Shown: in pieces, positions 32,562 through 54,046 of the stretch
How the letters are laid out: every line of letters begins with the position of its first letter
Position numbering within the stretch: position 1 is the stretch's first letter
Assembly (NCBI GenBank): GCA_039621445.1
Contig: CP154957.1
Location: 39,340,654-39,404,653 of the forward strand
Reading direction: 5' to 3'
Source: Euglena gracilis
Taxonomy: Eukaryota; Euglenida; Euglenophyceae; Euglenales
DNA length: 64,000 bases
The notes under the pieces: model-generated
Told to the model about the DNA's origin: nothing
Database searches by the model: none
The model's input: only the letters and a program-made list of their open reading frames with translations
Translations under genes and position numbers: made by a program

Positions 32562-35500
32562 TCAGCATCCGCGGGACTGGACAGGGGGATTGAGCAACCA
32601 TTTCCATTTCCGACCCAAGGCACAGTCCCGTGGCAGGTTGTGCAGATGGCCGTGCTGTGCCCCTGCCTGCCTGGGAAGCCAAAGCCTGGTGGTCAGCGGC
32701 CTGGCCGGCGTCAGCAGCCCGAGGTGGTGCGCCTTCACGGCGGGGTCCCCCAGCCGGTGGTACCACGCCTCGAGCTCCTCCACCTCCTCGCTGCCCCCCA
32801 TCACGCACGGCACCCGCTGGTGCACGCTGGCCGGGGGGATGTCGGCCGCGGGGCGGCCCCCTGCCCCCTGCCACACACGCTGGCCCAAACAAAACCTCTG
32901 GCGTGTTTCGGGTTTGGTGTCTCGTGTTGGGTGGCGGCAGAGTGGGCAAAGGCGCACAAGCTGGCTGCCGAGTGGAGTAAAGCATGTGAGGGGAAGGACG
33001 TTTCCATTTATTGGAAATGGCGTTCAGAAGTCAAAAGAGCTGGATTTGTTGTATCTGTTTTCGTTGGCGGCCAAGCTCAGCAGGTTGGTCCAGCAGCCAG
33101 CAAGCCTTCCAGCAAGGTCCACAGCACAAGAAGTCTTCTGTTTTGAAACCCCCCCCAAAAGTCCTGGCATCTTACTACAGGGGAAAGCTTTTCCATGCTT
33201 CCAAATATTGCAAGTGCACCGTATTGTGCAAGTGGACAAGCTTAAATGCGAGTTTGTTTGCCAAAGAGTTTCACTCCTTCGTTCCTGGCGCACTCTCCTG
33301 GTGGCCCCCAAGCCCAAGCCAGTCCCAGGAGGCGCCCCGGCCCATGATGCGGACCACGCCCGTGCTGGACTTGCCGCCCGCCTGCTCCACGAGGAACGAC
33401 ATCGGGGCGGCCTCGTACAGGAGACGCAGCTTGCCCTTCGGGTTCTTGCTGTCCGCCGGGTACGCAAACACGCCGCCGTACATCAGCGTGCGGTGGACGT
33501 CGCCGACCATGCTGCCGATGTAGCGGCTGGTGTACTCCGTGCCGGGCCCAGGGGAGCATGTGGGAGGGCAGTGCGGGGCAACTGGGGCAAGCCCGCACCA
33601 AACCAGCTGTATTAGGCCACCTTTGCAGCTCACTTTCTTCATTGTTGGTTCAGGAGTCTCACCATGAAGTTCTCCAGCACCACCCACCACCTGCCACTGC
33701 ACCTTCCCACTACATCGTTTAACTCCTTTTAAAAGTCAACGGAGGACCCTCCACAAACCCCTCCCCCCTCTTCTTCCCCCAATAATTGTCGACTGTAGGG
33801 AAAGGTGGTGCCAATAACTGAGCACCTGGCCCCATTATTGGGGATTCGAAAGTTTGGGGATTGTCAGGTTCGAAAGTTCAGTTGCCATTGAGAATTCCAC
33901 AAAAATTTGGAAACCAAATTCAAGCCTGACGCCCGTGGTCCTGTTTGTTGGCAACTTTGACAGGGTTTTTGACAGTTGGATTCGTAAACATCAAATTTAT
34001 TGAAATGTGAGTATACTCAAACAAGAGACGCCCCCAATAATACTTTGCTTGCTGTGCCGACGCGGCCGCCTGCCATGCCGCCCTGGCCGGCCAGGTTGGT
34101 GCCGTCGGACAGGGAGTCGATGTACACCTGGACCGGCTTGTCCCACGTGCGCCGGTTGGCGCTGTTGATGGAGTAGATGCGGCCCCGGGGCGGGATGCGG
34201 ATGTTGGGAGGCCAGAGGCCCCGCCGTTGCCAGTGGGGGGTGGGGGGCAGTCAACAGCGACCCCTGAAAAGCTTCGAACTATCCAAAAGTATGGGGAATT
34301 TGCACTTGACCCCCCCCCAAGCAACTTTCTGCTAAATGTGCTAAACTTGTGAAATATGCTAAATATGCAAATGCGTGCGAACTATGTGTGTGGCTTTCCC
34401 TCTATGGGAACTGTCCCCCCATTTTTGTGTTTCCTTGAGATATCAGTCTTGAATTCTCGTGACTGTTGGAGAGCATCACCTTTTGGTTCTCATTTTCCTG
34501 GTACTTGAAAACTCTTTTTGCATACTCAGCTTGGATACCAGGATCTTTTGCGTGTATGCCTCTGCTCCCATCGCTGAAAGTGAGCATACTGCGGTGGACA
34601 TGAGGTCAAACCCACCCGGCAGGAATTCGGCAAAGCGTCTGGGGGTGCCACTATGCCACCATGGAACACCACATAACCCAGCAGCACCTGTCCGCACACA
34701 GTCAGCCCCTGGGTAGGGTGCGTCAGGATGAACTCCCCGAGGGAGTGGTCCAGTGTGAAGCCGTTCACCCCAGCGCCGAACGTGAACACGAAGTACGTGG
34801 AGGTGGAGTACAGCACGTACCCCGCTGCCACAAGGGACTTCCCGGCCTGCAGCGTGCTGCGCAGGCACTGCTGCTCCGCCGACAGAGCAAGCCGCGAAGC
34901 CGTACACGTACAAACACACGCTTGCACATGTGCACGCATACACGCGTCCATGCATGCACGCATCCAGACACATCCACATGCGTATACACACATGTGCACG
35001 TATGGACACTCATACGTGCACACACACACACACACACACAGCAAACAGACAACCGCACATGCAGACACACATAAAATGTGTACAAAAGGTGAGTGCTGCA
35101 GAAGTTCATGTATCATGTATGAAGGCCATGTATCCTCACTGGCACCCCTTTGCTTCTGGAAGGGACGGCAAAAGGGGTGGTGGGAATATCTCCCGAAGGT
35201 ACAGCCTCCTCAAAAGCATACCCCCCCCCCGGGGAACCGTCACCTGACAGAGTCGGCCGGCACCGGGGACTGTGACAACTTCAGATGTGGTGATGGTGCA
35301 GGTGATACAGGTGGTTTTTGTCACAGGTGGGCCGGCACCAAAGACCCTGATAATTTCCTGGGCGGGACCTGTATTCCGGGACAGTTACCGGGACAGTATT
35401 CCGGGGGAGGGGTCCCTCCTTGGAGAGCTTCCAAACCCACCCATCTGCTTCTTCCCCCCAAAAACCCCACCCCATGCACGACCCGGGGGTGAGGGGGTAG

Positions 35501-38500
35501 ACCCACCCTTGAACACAAACCCTTGAAAAAAATTTCGATCAGGCCTTTTCGATCAGGGGTCAGTTCAGGGCCTGGCCGAACTGACCCCCAGATGGGAGAT
35601 CCAGCAGCGAAAATGCATCCCCCCCCCCCCCCGGGAGGGGAGGGGAGGGGAGGGGACGATACAATTTTTGCCGACCCCTGGGGGAGGGGCCACTTCCACT
35701 CTTCCCGTCAGTCACTGTTTTTTCCCTGGATAACCAGCCAGTCACAACCCGCGGGGGGTTGGACACGGACACTCTGGAATCCAAAGGAAAATAAACCACA
35801 AATGTGAAGGGGGAAAAAATGGGTGTCTTCGGCGACCTTCGGCGCCGGGTCGCTTTGGTGGTTTTTTTGCCAACCCCCTCAGGGGGGAGGGGTTTGGGCC
35901 AAAAACCAATCAGTCCTGCGAAAAAGCCAGTCAGGGTTCGCGCCAGTGTTAAGTGTTAAGGGAACGGATGCTCGAAGGCAGTGGTGGTTTGGCCCTATCG
36001 GGGTCATGGGCTGCCCTGGGCAGCAGTCCGGCCTGCTTGGTCTCCCCGGGGAAGAAGTTCTCTGGCAGGTGGCACGACTCGTCCCGCTCGAAGATGCCGA
36101 AGATGGTCCCCGTGGGGATACCCGCGTCCACGTTGGAGGAGCCGTCCAGGGGGTCAGGCACAGAGGCCCCCGGGCGACCCACACCACTCCATCCCGCGGA
36201 GGAGGCTGCCCCGGGGAAGGAGCGATGGGCGAGGCAGCGCGGAGGCCCCTGGGAAAACACGGTGACGTAGCGGCCCTCGTCGACGTCCTGAACAAGCCCC
36301 TGCGACGCGCGGCTGGACAAACACAGCAGGGATGCAGCAGGGATTTTTTCAAGACCAGGTCCCCACGCCCACTCAGGGATGTTCCCCAACTTCCCCGGGG
36401 AGGGGGGGGGACTCTGTTGCCCCACTTTTTAGGGTCAATTCTGGGGTTTAAAAAAATTGGCATCTCGCACCGAAAATAGAGGAAAGGAAGGAAATGAAAC
36501 CTCCAATTCCGGGCTGACTCGGCCAACTCGGGCTGACCCCCCCTGTGGAGGAGGAGGTCCACGGACCCACCAACCTTACTCCCCCCCCCCCGGGACCACC
36601 TTCAAAAAATACCTGACGTGTGGACACACACACACACATACAAACAGACAGACACGCACAGAATACAAACAAATATTTGATGAGGATAGGGGGCATGTGG
36701 AGGGGCTTGGGTCTCCAATCCATAGGATTCATGGAGTCTGTTGTCAATTGCCACAGGCTCGTTCTCCTCCTCGGAGGCGATGACACCCATCCTGCCGGTG
36801 TACTTCAGCACGCGCTTGAGCAGGTCGTTGGTGATCAAAGCCATGCCCCCAAATCAACAGGACAACGTGCTACCACACACACGCTCACACTGGCATATAC
36901 ATGCACGCACATAGCAAGTGCGCATTCACGCACACACTTACATTTTTTACACTTACATTTGCGCACACACACAAATGCACACGACCGCGCACATGCATGC
37001 GCGCACAACACACAAAGCACGGCAATATTGACATATGCTCAAAGACGGCAGACAAAAAGAAACACAGACAGACAGAAATGAGGATGAACACAGACAGAAA
37101 CACAGAGAAGGAGGGGGATTGGGAGCATACAATTGCTTACCGACCCCCGGGGGGGGAGGGGGGGTCACTCCACTTTTTTAAAAACCGGTCAGTCACTCAT
37201 TTTCAAAAAACCAGCCAGTCACTACCCCCCCCCGGGGGGGGGGGGGTCGGCCACTCAGAAAAACGGCCACTTTCCAGTCACTTTAGGCCATTTTAGGCCA
37301 AAAAAAAATTTCCGGCGCCTTCGGCACCGGGGTCACTCAAGCCACTTTTGCCCACTCCTGGCCGACCCCCCGGGGGGGGAGGGGGTCCGGGCCAAAAACC
37401 AGTCAGTCACTCTGAAAAACCCAGTCACCCACCCCCCCCCCGGGGGGGGGGGGGGGGTCGGTCAGTGCTTAAGCAATTGCCTGATTGGGAGTCACTTTGG
37501 GGGCGAGGTCACATCCAGCTTCTTCTGTTCCTCCCCCTGCACGTTGGTGCTGCCCTGCTTGCCCAGCATCCCATCGATGGGGGCCCGCTAGGGACAGGCA
37601 ACCCAGTCCTATCTGTGAAGGGATTCCAACTCCATCAGGACAGACTCTGATTAAGAGTTGGTTGGCATCGGACAGCAGTGCTTTCCATCAAACCCCTCCA
37701 TATGGCAAAGCCCAACCAAACTCCAAAAGGGTCACCTTGTGGGTATTCACAAGTGGGGGGGGGAGGGGTGGAAGCACAATGGCAAAAAAAAAAGTTAAAT
37801 TTTGTTCATTTTCGATGATCCTTGCTGCAAAAAAAAACCAAGAAAAATGTAAATTGTTGCCAAAAAAATACAGCAATGGCAAAAAAAAATGACAAAAGCT
37901 TTGGTCACAGGAAAAATGTAGTATAGAATGCGGAATTTATAAAAGCCAAATTCATTTCTCAGCAGAACTAAAAAAAACACAAAGTGGGAGAAACCACAAA
38001 AAATGTTGGTGTTCTCAACCCGTATTGTATTGTACTCCCAGTGGGGAGATATGAGTGGAAGGAGTGTCAGGGGGGACGGCCTGGGGGGACCAGCTTGGCA
38101 ATGGCCTTCCCCGCCGTCTGAATGGACGCAAACACGGACTCCAGCTCCGCCATGTCCGGGTTGGCGCGCACCATCTCGTTCATGAAGCGCGTCAGCGTGA
38201 TGCCGACACGATCGCACTTCTCCCGGAACACGAGGTCACGGCGGGGCGGCCGTCGTGTAGATTGCCAGAGCAGGTTTTTCAGGGGACAATGTACCCTGCA
38301 AATCGACCTCCCAGTAATGCGCGGTGATGGAATACGGCGGGGGTAGAATGGTCCCTTCCCAAAAACTGATCAGTCGGGTCCAAATAGACAGTTCCAACTT
38401 GGCATGTGAAGCTCAGTCCATTGCTGCAATATTCAAGCACAACGTGGCCCCAATGACCAGTGTCAGAGGCCGGGTGAAGTATGTTGACTCATACCCGCCT

Positions 38501-39955
38501 GGGTGCAACTGCGTTGTGGGCAAGCGGGCAGCCCTGTGCCAGCCATGCCCCACCGTGCCCGGGTCCCTTCAACTTCTTCCCGACCAGCGTCAGCAGTGCC
38601 ACGTCTGGGGCCGGCCCCTGCCGCCCGCCTGGCAGGACGCGGCTCGCCGCCAGCCACGCCGCGGCGCCGAAGGCGGCGGCGGCAGCGACGACGGTCAGCC
38701 ACCAGTCACCGCCGGGCCCTCGTCCCCCCAGTCTGCCACCCACAGTCAGACGTTGGGTGTGGTCCACAAAAAAAATAACTATGAATAATTGAGGTCCACA
38801 AACATACCACAGAACAGCTTGGTATGGCTTGTGGTGTCCACAGGTCAACCAAAACCAGCTTGGGGTCACCACGAATGTATGCCGGCCCCCAGCGTGGCGC
38901 TGCCCCGCTGGCATAGGTCCGACCGGGGCGGGGGCCTGGGTGGGGCGGCTCAACAGCGGCTTGGCGGTCGGGTCGGCCGTCCACAGTGCCGTCACAGCGG
39001 GGCCCGCGAGGGGGGCCGCCGGGAGTGGCTGGGGGGCCGGCAGGGGTGGGGCGAGGGGCTGGGGGGCTGCCGCCAGGAGAAGGCTGGGCGACTTTGCCAC
39101 CCAACTGGCCAGGAAATGAGGTGGAGCAGAATGAGGGGGCAACCAACATCCAACACCCAAACAGACCGTGTGCAGACCAGGAGCGTGGCAAATGGACACG
39201 ACGTTCAACAGGCCTGGCATGCTGTGAAACGCTGCTCCCCCCACACAGGACTGAAAACCAAAAACCGGCACATCATCCGGGACGGATCCGGATGGCTGGG
39301 ACGATAGCCACCGTTGTGTGTGCCTTTCCCCCGCCCTCCCCCCCACAGCCACGCACCTTTGATCACCCACGGGCCACTTGTTTTTGTTTAAAAAATGACC
39401 AAATGGCCAAAAATGGCGGAAATGCCCAAAAATGGGCCAGAAATGACCGAAAATGGGCAAAAGCATCCAAAGGTGCAAAGTGACCAAAACAGCAAAAAAA
39501 AAGCAGGCAAAAGTGGCCAAAATGAGCCAAAAAGTGGCCGAAAGCAGCCAAAAAAAAACACAATATGGCCAAAAAACGGCCGAAAATGGCCAACAAAAAT
39601 AGCCAAAGAATAGCCAAAAAAAGCAAAAAGGCAAAAAGTCTCGTTTTTTGGCCACAGAAGTGGCCAAAAATGAGACAAGAGTGGCCAAAAAATATCAAAA
39701 AGAAGCTAAAAAATGGCTGAAATATCAAAAAAATGTTGGCACCAACCTTGCACCGCCATCCATCGGCTTGCATCATCAAAAGGGCTTGCCTACAGCCTCC
39801 GCCTACGCGCCATGGCCGACAGCGGCCGGCCAACGGTCCGCTCAGGGCGAACTTCGGCGGCGAGGGCCATCGCCGGGGCGGAGCGGGGGGCGTGGGCCAC
39901 GGCGCCGGCGACCAGCAGCAGCGCCGCCCCACTGGCCGCGGCCACCCACCGCCCA
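32562..39955 (-). CDS. Fructose-1,6-bisphosphatase, plastid type, with bipartite presequence
   Basis: This enzyme hydrolyses fructose 1,6-bisphosphate to fructose 6-phosphate in the Calvin cycle and gluconeogenesis. Core exons, all in phase: 38231-38087 ([15 protein letters not shown]), 36852-36755 ([10 protein letters not shown]), 36299-36255 (EGRYVTVF), 36155-36067 ([20 protein letters not shown], the metal and substrate loop), 34877-34717 ([28 protein letters not shown]), 34207-34059 ([20 protein letters not shown]), 33543-33360 ([39 protein letters not shown]) and 32860 onward ([20 protein letters not shown]). Upstream exons 39955-39807, 39066-38907 and 38723-38636 look like a plastid presequence. 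The redox-loop region is short, with one Cys at each end (DESC, QQC). The exact 3' end is unsure: the frame stays open to 32562, but FBPases usually end soon after the SEEVEEL region, so a last intron near 32.7 kb is possible. The first coding exon with ATG lies upstream of 39955 and was not found. Confidence 0.85.
33544..34058 (-). other. Nonconventional intron, FBPase gene
   Basis: The direct repeat GGCAC lies at both borders, so the cut can slide. With the right-hand end CTGGGCCC (CTG at -8 to -6), the product reads [19 protein letters not shown], which fits the family. CAG lies at +5 to +7. Confidence 0.6.
34208..34716 (-). other. Nonconventional intron, FBPase gene
   Basis: It starts CTACCCAGGGGC and ends GGGGCCTCTGGCCTC; CAGGGGC can pair with GCCTCTG (one G-U). 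Junction placement can slide by up to three C. It joins GEFILTHP to NIRIPPRG in phase with no GT-AG option that preserves the family sequence. Confidence 0.65.
34905..35045. repeat. CA-rich microsatellite
   Basis: Interrupted CACACG/CATGCA words ending in (CA)n, just inside the FBPase intron 36066-34878. Similar short arrays lie at 36625-36660 and 36875-37000. Confidence 0.85.
35219..35413. mobile_element. 195-bp relative of the TGACAGTTTCCCGGG element, copy 2
   Basis: Starts poly-C GGGGAACCGTCACCTGACAG and has GTCGGCCGGCACCGGGGACT and CGGGACAGTATTCCGGGGG, colinear with the copy at 45490. Lies in FBPase intron 36066-34878. Confidence 0.55.
35615..35945. mobile_element. Diverged family F copy 3
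   Basis: Contains CAGTCACTGTTTTTTCC, CCAGCCAGTCACAACCC, a GGCGACCTTCGGCGCCGGG hairpin and GGCCAAAAACCAATCAGTCC, colinear with the other two copies but with an unrelated insert in the middle. Lies in FBPase intron 36066-34878. Confidence 0.6.
36156..36254 (-). other. 99-nt nonconventional intron beside the FBPase active-site motif
   Basis: It starts TCCCAGGGGCCTCC and ends GGGGGCCTCTGTGCCT, with CAG at +4 to +6 and CTG at -8 to -6; CAGGGGCC pairs with GGCCTCTG through one G-U. The length is a multiple of three and there is no stop in frame, so it reads as a 33-residue insertion unless spliced. Removal restores [13 protein letters not shown]. Confidence 0.8.
36853..38086 (-). other. Nonconventional intron, FBPase gene
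   Basis: It starts CCCCAGGCC and ends GTCCTGTTGAT, with CAG and CTG at the expected offsets and CAGG pairing with CCTG. No AG lies near the 3' border, and an in-frame TGA sits just upstream of the next exon, so the canonical alternative fails. It joins AKLV to [12 protein letters not shown] in phase. Confidence 0.75.
37137..37478. mobile_element. 340-bp repeat, family F copy 2
   Basis: Same order of blocks as 22623-22945 (GGTCAGTCACTCATTTTC, GGCCACTCAGAAAAACGGCC, GGCGCCTTCGGCACCGG). Lies in FBPase intron 38086-36853. Confidence 0.85.
38636..39955 (-). other. Candidate class I plastid presequence exons of the FBPase
   Basis: Exon 39955-39807 encodes a hydrophobic segment ([20 protein letters not shown]) followed by an Arg-, Ala- and Ser-containing stretch. 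Exon 39066-38907 is Ala/Pro-rich with hydroxyl residues and few acidic ones. Exon 38723-38636 encodes a second hydrophobic helix ([20 protein letters not shown]) that splices straight into the mature enzyme. Signal peptide, transit-like region and stop-transfer helix is the euglenophyte class I layout as I know it. The spacing between the helices here, about 87 residues by my joining, is longer than the roughly 60 usually quoted, so one junction may be wrong. Confidence 0.5.
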
Positions 39956-40970
39956 CTGGCGGCGGGGCGGTCGGGCTCCGGCTCCGTTCCCCAACCCCCA
40001 GAGAAGGTGCCGGGCGCCAGGGAGTGCCTGCCCAACCCGCCCACCCCCCAGGGGGTCAGCGTTGGGGGCCCTGCCCGGCCGGCCACGGCAAACTTCCCCC
40101 GAAAATGGCCCGGTCCAGGCCCCCGGCGCCTTCGACACGGCGCCAACCCACCAAAAACCTGACCAGAGGGGGGGGGGCAGTCCGTGGAACAAAGCCGGGT
40201 CAGGCTCCAGGGGGGCGAGGGCAGTGTATGACGTCGGGCGGAGCGACATTGATGGGTGGGTGGGTCAACGGGTGGAGGGCGAGGGGCCCGGGCAGTGGCT
40301 GGAGAGAAGGGAGGGAAGGGCAGGCAGGGGATCCGTCTCACAGCCAGGGCCTATTTCTAGGGCACTAAACCTAAAAAAAAAATCAAAAACAAAATAAACT
40401 TAAAAATAAAAATAAAACACAAATTCAGCCTAAAAAGAACAAAAAAAATTCAATAAATTTTTTAAAAATTACAATTTTGGTCAAAATTCCGCAAGATTTA
40501 AAATACGTTTAAAAATACATTAAAAACACAAAAAATTGGTTTAAAAACAAAGTTCCAGCATGCAGCCCAGGTCGGGCATAGACCCTCTGGCCTCGGACTT
40601 TGCAACCACATGGACAACCCCCTCCAAAGTTGTTGTGTGGCAGAAAAGGCAAGCAGCGAAAAGTGGCAACCCAGGACCACCCAAAAAAATGCGGTGGTGT
40701 GCATCATGTCGATGGTCTTTGTGCTACGAAGGTGCTCCTTCCTGGGAACACTTGTAGTTAGGTCGCAGCGGTGGCCATGGCACAAGCATTTTTTTCCTGA
40801 TGTGTTGGTCGTGGTGCAAAAAACTTACGATGCGGTGGAGACAGCGCAGAACTTTTTTCCCATGTGAAACCCACTAAACAATGGGACGGGTGTGGTCATG
40901 AAGCTAACTTTGCCACGAGGCAAGTGGTGTGCAACAAAAACTGTGCCGCAGTGCAACAGCTGCTGCTAAC

Positions 40971-41170
40971 AAAAAGGCGGAGGTAGGTGCAAAGAAAAAG
41001 AACTTTTCTGTTTTTGCTAACTAAAAGAATGTTCCAGCAGTTTCTCTGGGGAAGAGTTGCCAAGGACTTCAAAAAGGCGGAGGTAGGTGCAAAGAAAAAG
41101 AACTTTTCTGTTTTTGCTAACTAAAAGAATGTTCCAGCAGTTTCTCTGGGGAAGAGTTGCCAAGGACTGT
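40971..41170. repeat. Perfect 100-bp tandem duplication
   Basis: A unit starting AAAAAGGCGGAGGTAGGTGC is repeated twice with no visible difference, immediately left of the family A element at 41257. Confidence 0.95.
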
Positions 41171-41256
41171 TCAAAGCGAAGGGTGGATGGATGCGGTTAC
41201 CAACCCTAACGCAAACAAACACACATCACGCACCCGTGTACAACCCCAGGACACCT

Positions 41257-41500
41257 TAAACCCCCCCCTAATAGAAGCACGGGCCGCTACAAGCGCAGGG
41301 TCCAAATAAAAGCGCACCCCCGCCGCCGAAGGCGGCCGAAGGCGGCGGTCCGCTACAAGCGCACCCCCCATTTTGATGGGATTTCTAAAGGAAATCAACA
41401 AAAATCGCGCAGGTAGGGTCCAAATAGAAGCGCACCCCCCGCCGCTGGAGGCGGCGGTCCCCTATAAGCGCACCTGTGCTTCTATTAGGGGGGGGGGTTA
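41257..41500. mobile_element. 240-bp inverted-repeat element, family A copy 2
   Basis: TAAACCCCCCCCCTAATAGAAG at the left and CTTCTATTAGGGGGGGGGTTA at the right. Internal words GGTCCAAATA and GCCGCCGAAGGCGGC hairpins match copy 1, including the run ATGGGATTTCTAAAG-AAATCAAC. Confidence 0.85.
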
Positions 41501-41895
41501 CCTGTTTCACATGGAGGTTTGCAAAAAATATCATCTGTGGTCAGAGCCCCCCCTGGATTGTCCTACCAGTTGACCCCAATCCCCGCACAGCAGTTTTAAC
41601 AAGTCTCAACGGCAGCGCGTGTTACCCCGCTCAACTCCTGAAACTCCTGCAACGAAAATTCTCTGTCATCCTCAGCAGCGACATTATCCAAAAACGCCCT
41701 CCTGTCGGGTTTTTGGTAGCGATCGGGTCGCAAATCCTTCAGGTCTTTTCCCCATACTTCAAAGTGAGTGCCTGCTCAACCAGGAGACGGTGTGCTCGTG
41801 TGCATGCGTTCTGCATCACCCCGAACTGTTGCACTGCAGGGTTGAAGCATGAAGTGGAGGAGTTTTGTGGGGAAAGGGGGGGGGGGCTTCCACAC

Positions 41896-43000
41896 AGACA
41901 TTCATTTAGTGTGGTTCACAAAAATCGTGTGAACCACAAAAAAATTTTTGGTGTTCACAGGTGAACCACAAAAAAAAATTGGTGTCCACAAAAGATATTG
42001 TTGCCCACAAAACTTGATTGAAGATTGGGGGAAAAAAACTCCATTCTCGTGTGTTGTGACAGTGAGAGCCCTGTATTGAGTAGTTGGCATTGCAAGCGCA
42101 TTCCTTTTTTTAACCAACACCTGAAACCTTTGGATGCTGCCGAAATTGATGACAAATTGAACACCACATTTCAATCAGGGGTTTTATTTTACACCCAGCG
42201 TCTGAAATGTTTGCCCACGGCTGGCAAAAATATTTGCCCCAACCTGTCAATTTTTTTTTGCCCAGCACCGTCAAAAAAATTGCCCAAAGGTCTCAAAAAT
42301 TTTTGCACTACGCCCCAAAAGCATTTGCACTTGTTCCGAAAAAAATTGCCCTCCATCGTTTTATTTTTGCACAATGAAAAAAAGCGTTTCACTGCACAAT
42401 GGAAAAAGATCCACTCCAATTGGAGTTTCAAAGGGCAACTGTGCAAAACACCCAATCCAAATGCAAAGTTTTTCGGAATGGAGGCAAATATTTTTGGGAG
42501 AAGGTGCAAACATTTTTGAGATAAAATACAAAAAAATTGGCCAGAAGTGCAAAAAAATGTACAGTGTGAAGAAAAAACCCCTGATTTCAATCTTTGGATC
42601 ATAATTCAACCAACCTCAGTTATTTTGCCATGCGGGGCGAAACTTATGCCGATTTCCTTTTCGATATGGTAAAGAGGTTTTGTTTTTCTTTGGAGAAGGG
42701 GAACCTGCAGATGAGCTGGAAGAGAAAGCGAGTGGGGACTCAGAGGCTGCACTCTCCGCCTTCTCTGGCTCCTCCCGAGGGTACTGTTGGGCAAACATGT
42801 TCAAAGAAGCTTGCTCCACCGCTGTTGAGGAGAAAGATAATAATGCAAATGTCAGCAGGCGGTGGGAAAATTTCTTGGTGTCCACATGTGAACCGCAAGC
42901 ATTTTTTTGGTGTCCACAGATGAACTGCAAAAAAAAAAAATTGGTGTCCACAGTGAACCACAAAATGACAACCTTGGTGTACCACACTAAATGAATGTCT
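41896..43000. mobile_element. 1.1-kb inverted-repeat element (AGACATTCATTTAGTGTGG ends)
   Basis: Ends AGACATTCATTTAGTGTGG and CCACACTAAATGAATGTCT are perfect inverted copies. GTGGTTCAC and TTGGTGTCCACA words repeat in both subterminal zones. No transposase frame is seen. It lies between the FBPase 5' exons and the OTUD6-like 3' end. Confidence 0.75.
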
Positions 43001-43083
43001 GCTCCACATGGCAAATCAGTTGGTCATTGAACCTCGAAAAGGGAAAAGGGCTAACACCGCCACTGGCCCCATGAGGCCAGAGC

Positions 43084-43105
43084 CACACCCACACCCACAC
43101 CCACC

Positions 43106-43195
<90 letters not shown>

Positions 43196-43214
43196 ACACA
43201 CACACACACACCCA

Positions 43215-43257
<43 letters not shown>

Positions 43258-43270
43258 CACACACACACAC
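43084..43270. repeat. CA microsatellite
   Basis: (CA)n with a few CCA interruptions, between the 1.1-kb inverted-repeat element and the last visible OTUD6-like exon. Confidence 0.95.
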
Positions 43271-43479
43271 TCAAAGGTCAGAAGAGGATCCAGTATGGGT
43301 GCTGGGCGAGGAGGAAATGAAGGGGAGAGGGTGGCGGCGTGCCAGGAAGGGAGGACCCAAGTCACAGCCGATGCTTTTGCACCGGGCAGGCTGATGGGGC
43401 TACTGGGGCTGATGGGGCTGCTGGGGCCGGCCGGGGCTGGAAGGGGGCGGTCCCCCCCCCACCGCCGCCCCATCAGAGC

Positions 43480-54046
<10,567 letters not shown>

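Larger units (their letters stand above)
34878..36066 (-). other. Nonconventional intron, FBPase gene
   Basis: It starts GCCAGAGAAC and ends GCTCTGTCGGC; CAGAG pairs with CTCTG. CTG is at -8 to -6 and CAG at +3 to +5; one G at the junction can slide. It joins ERDESCHL to EQQCLRST in phase. Confidence 0.65.
39956..43479. other. Spacer between OTUD6-like gene and FBPase
   Basis: Contains the 100-bp tandem duplication, a family A element and the 1.1-kb inverted-repeat element. The first exon of FBPase (with ATG) should lie in 39956-40400, which is GC-rich, but I could not fix it. 40360-40560 is A/T-rich. Confidence 0.5.

Noticed and set aside
36156-36254. 33-residue insertion in FBPase
   Set aside because: The segment has the nonconventional-intron ends and pairing and separates two residues that are adjacent in all FBPases I know.
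38483-38792. Plus-strand frames over 38483-38792
   Set aside because: Antisense of the second presequence helix exon (38723-38636).
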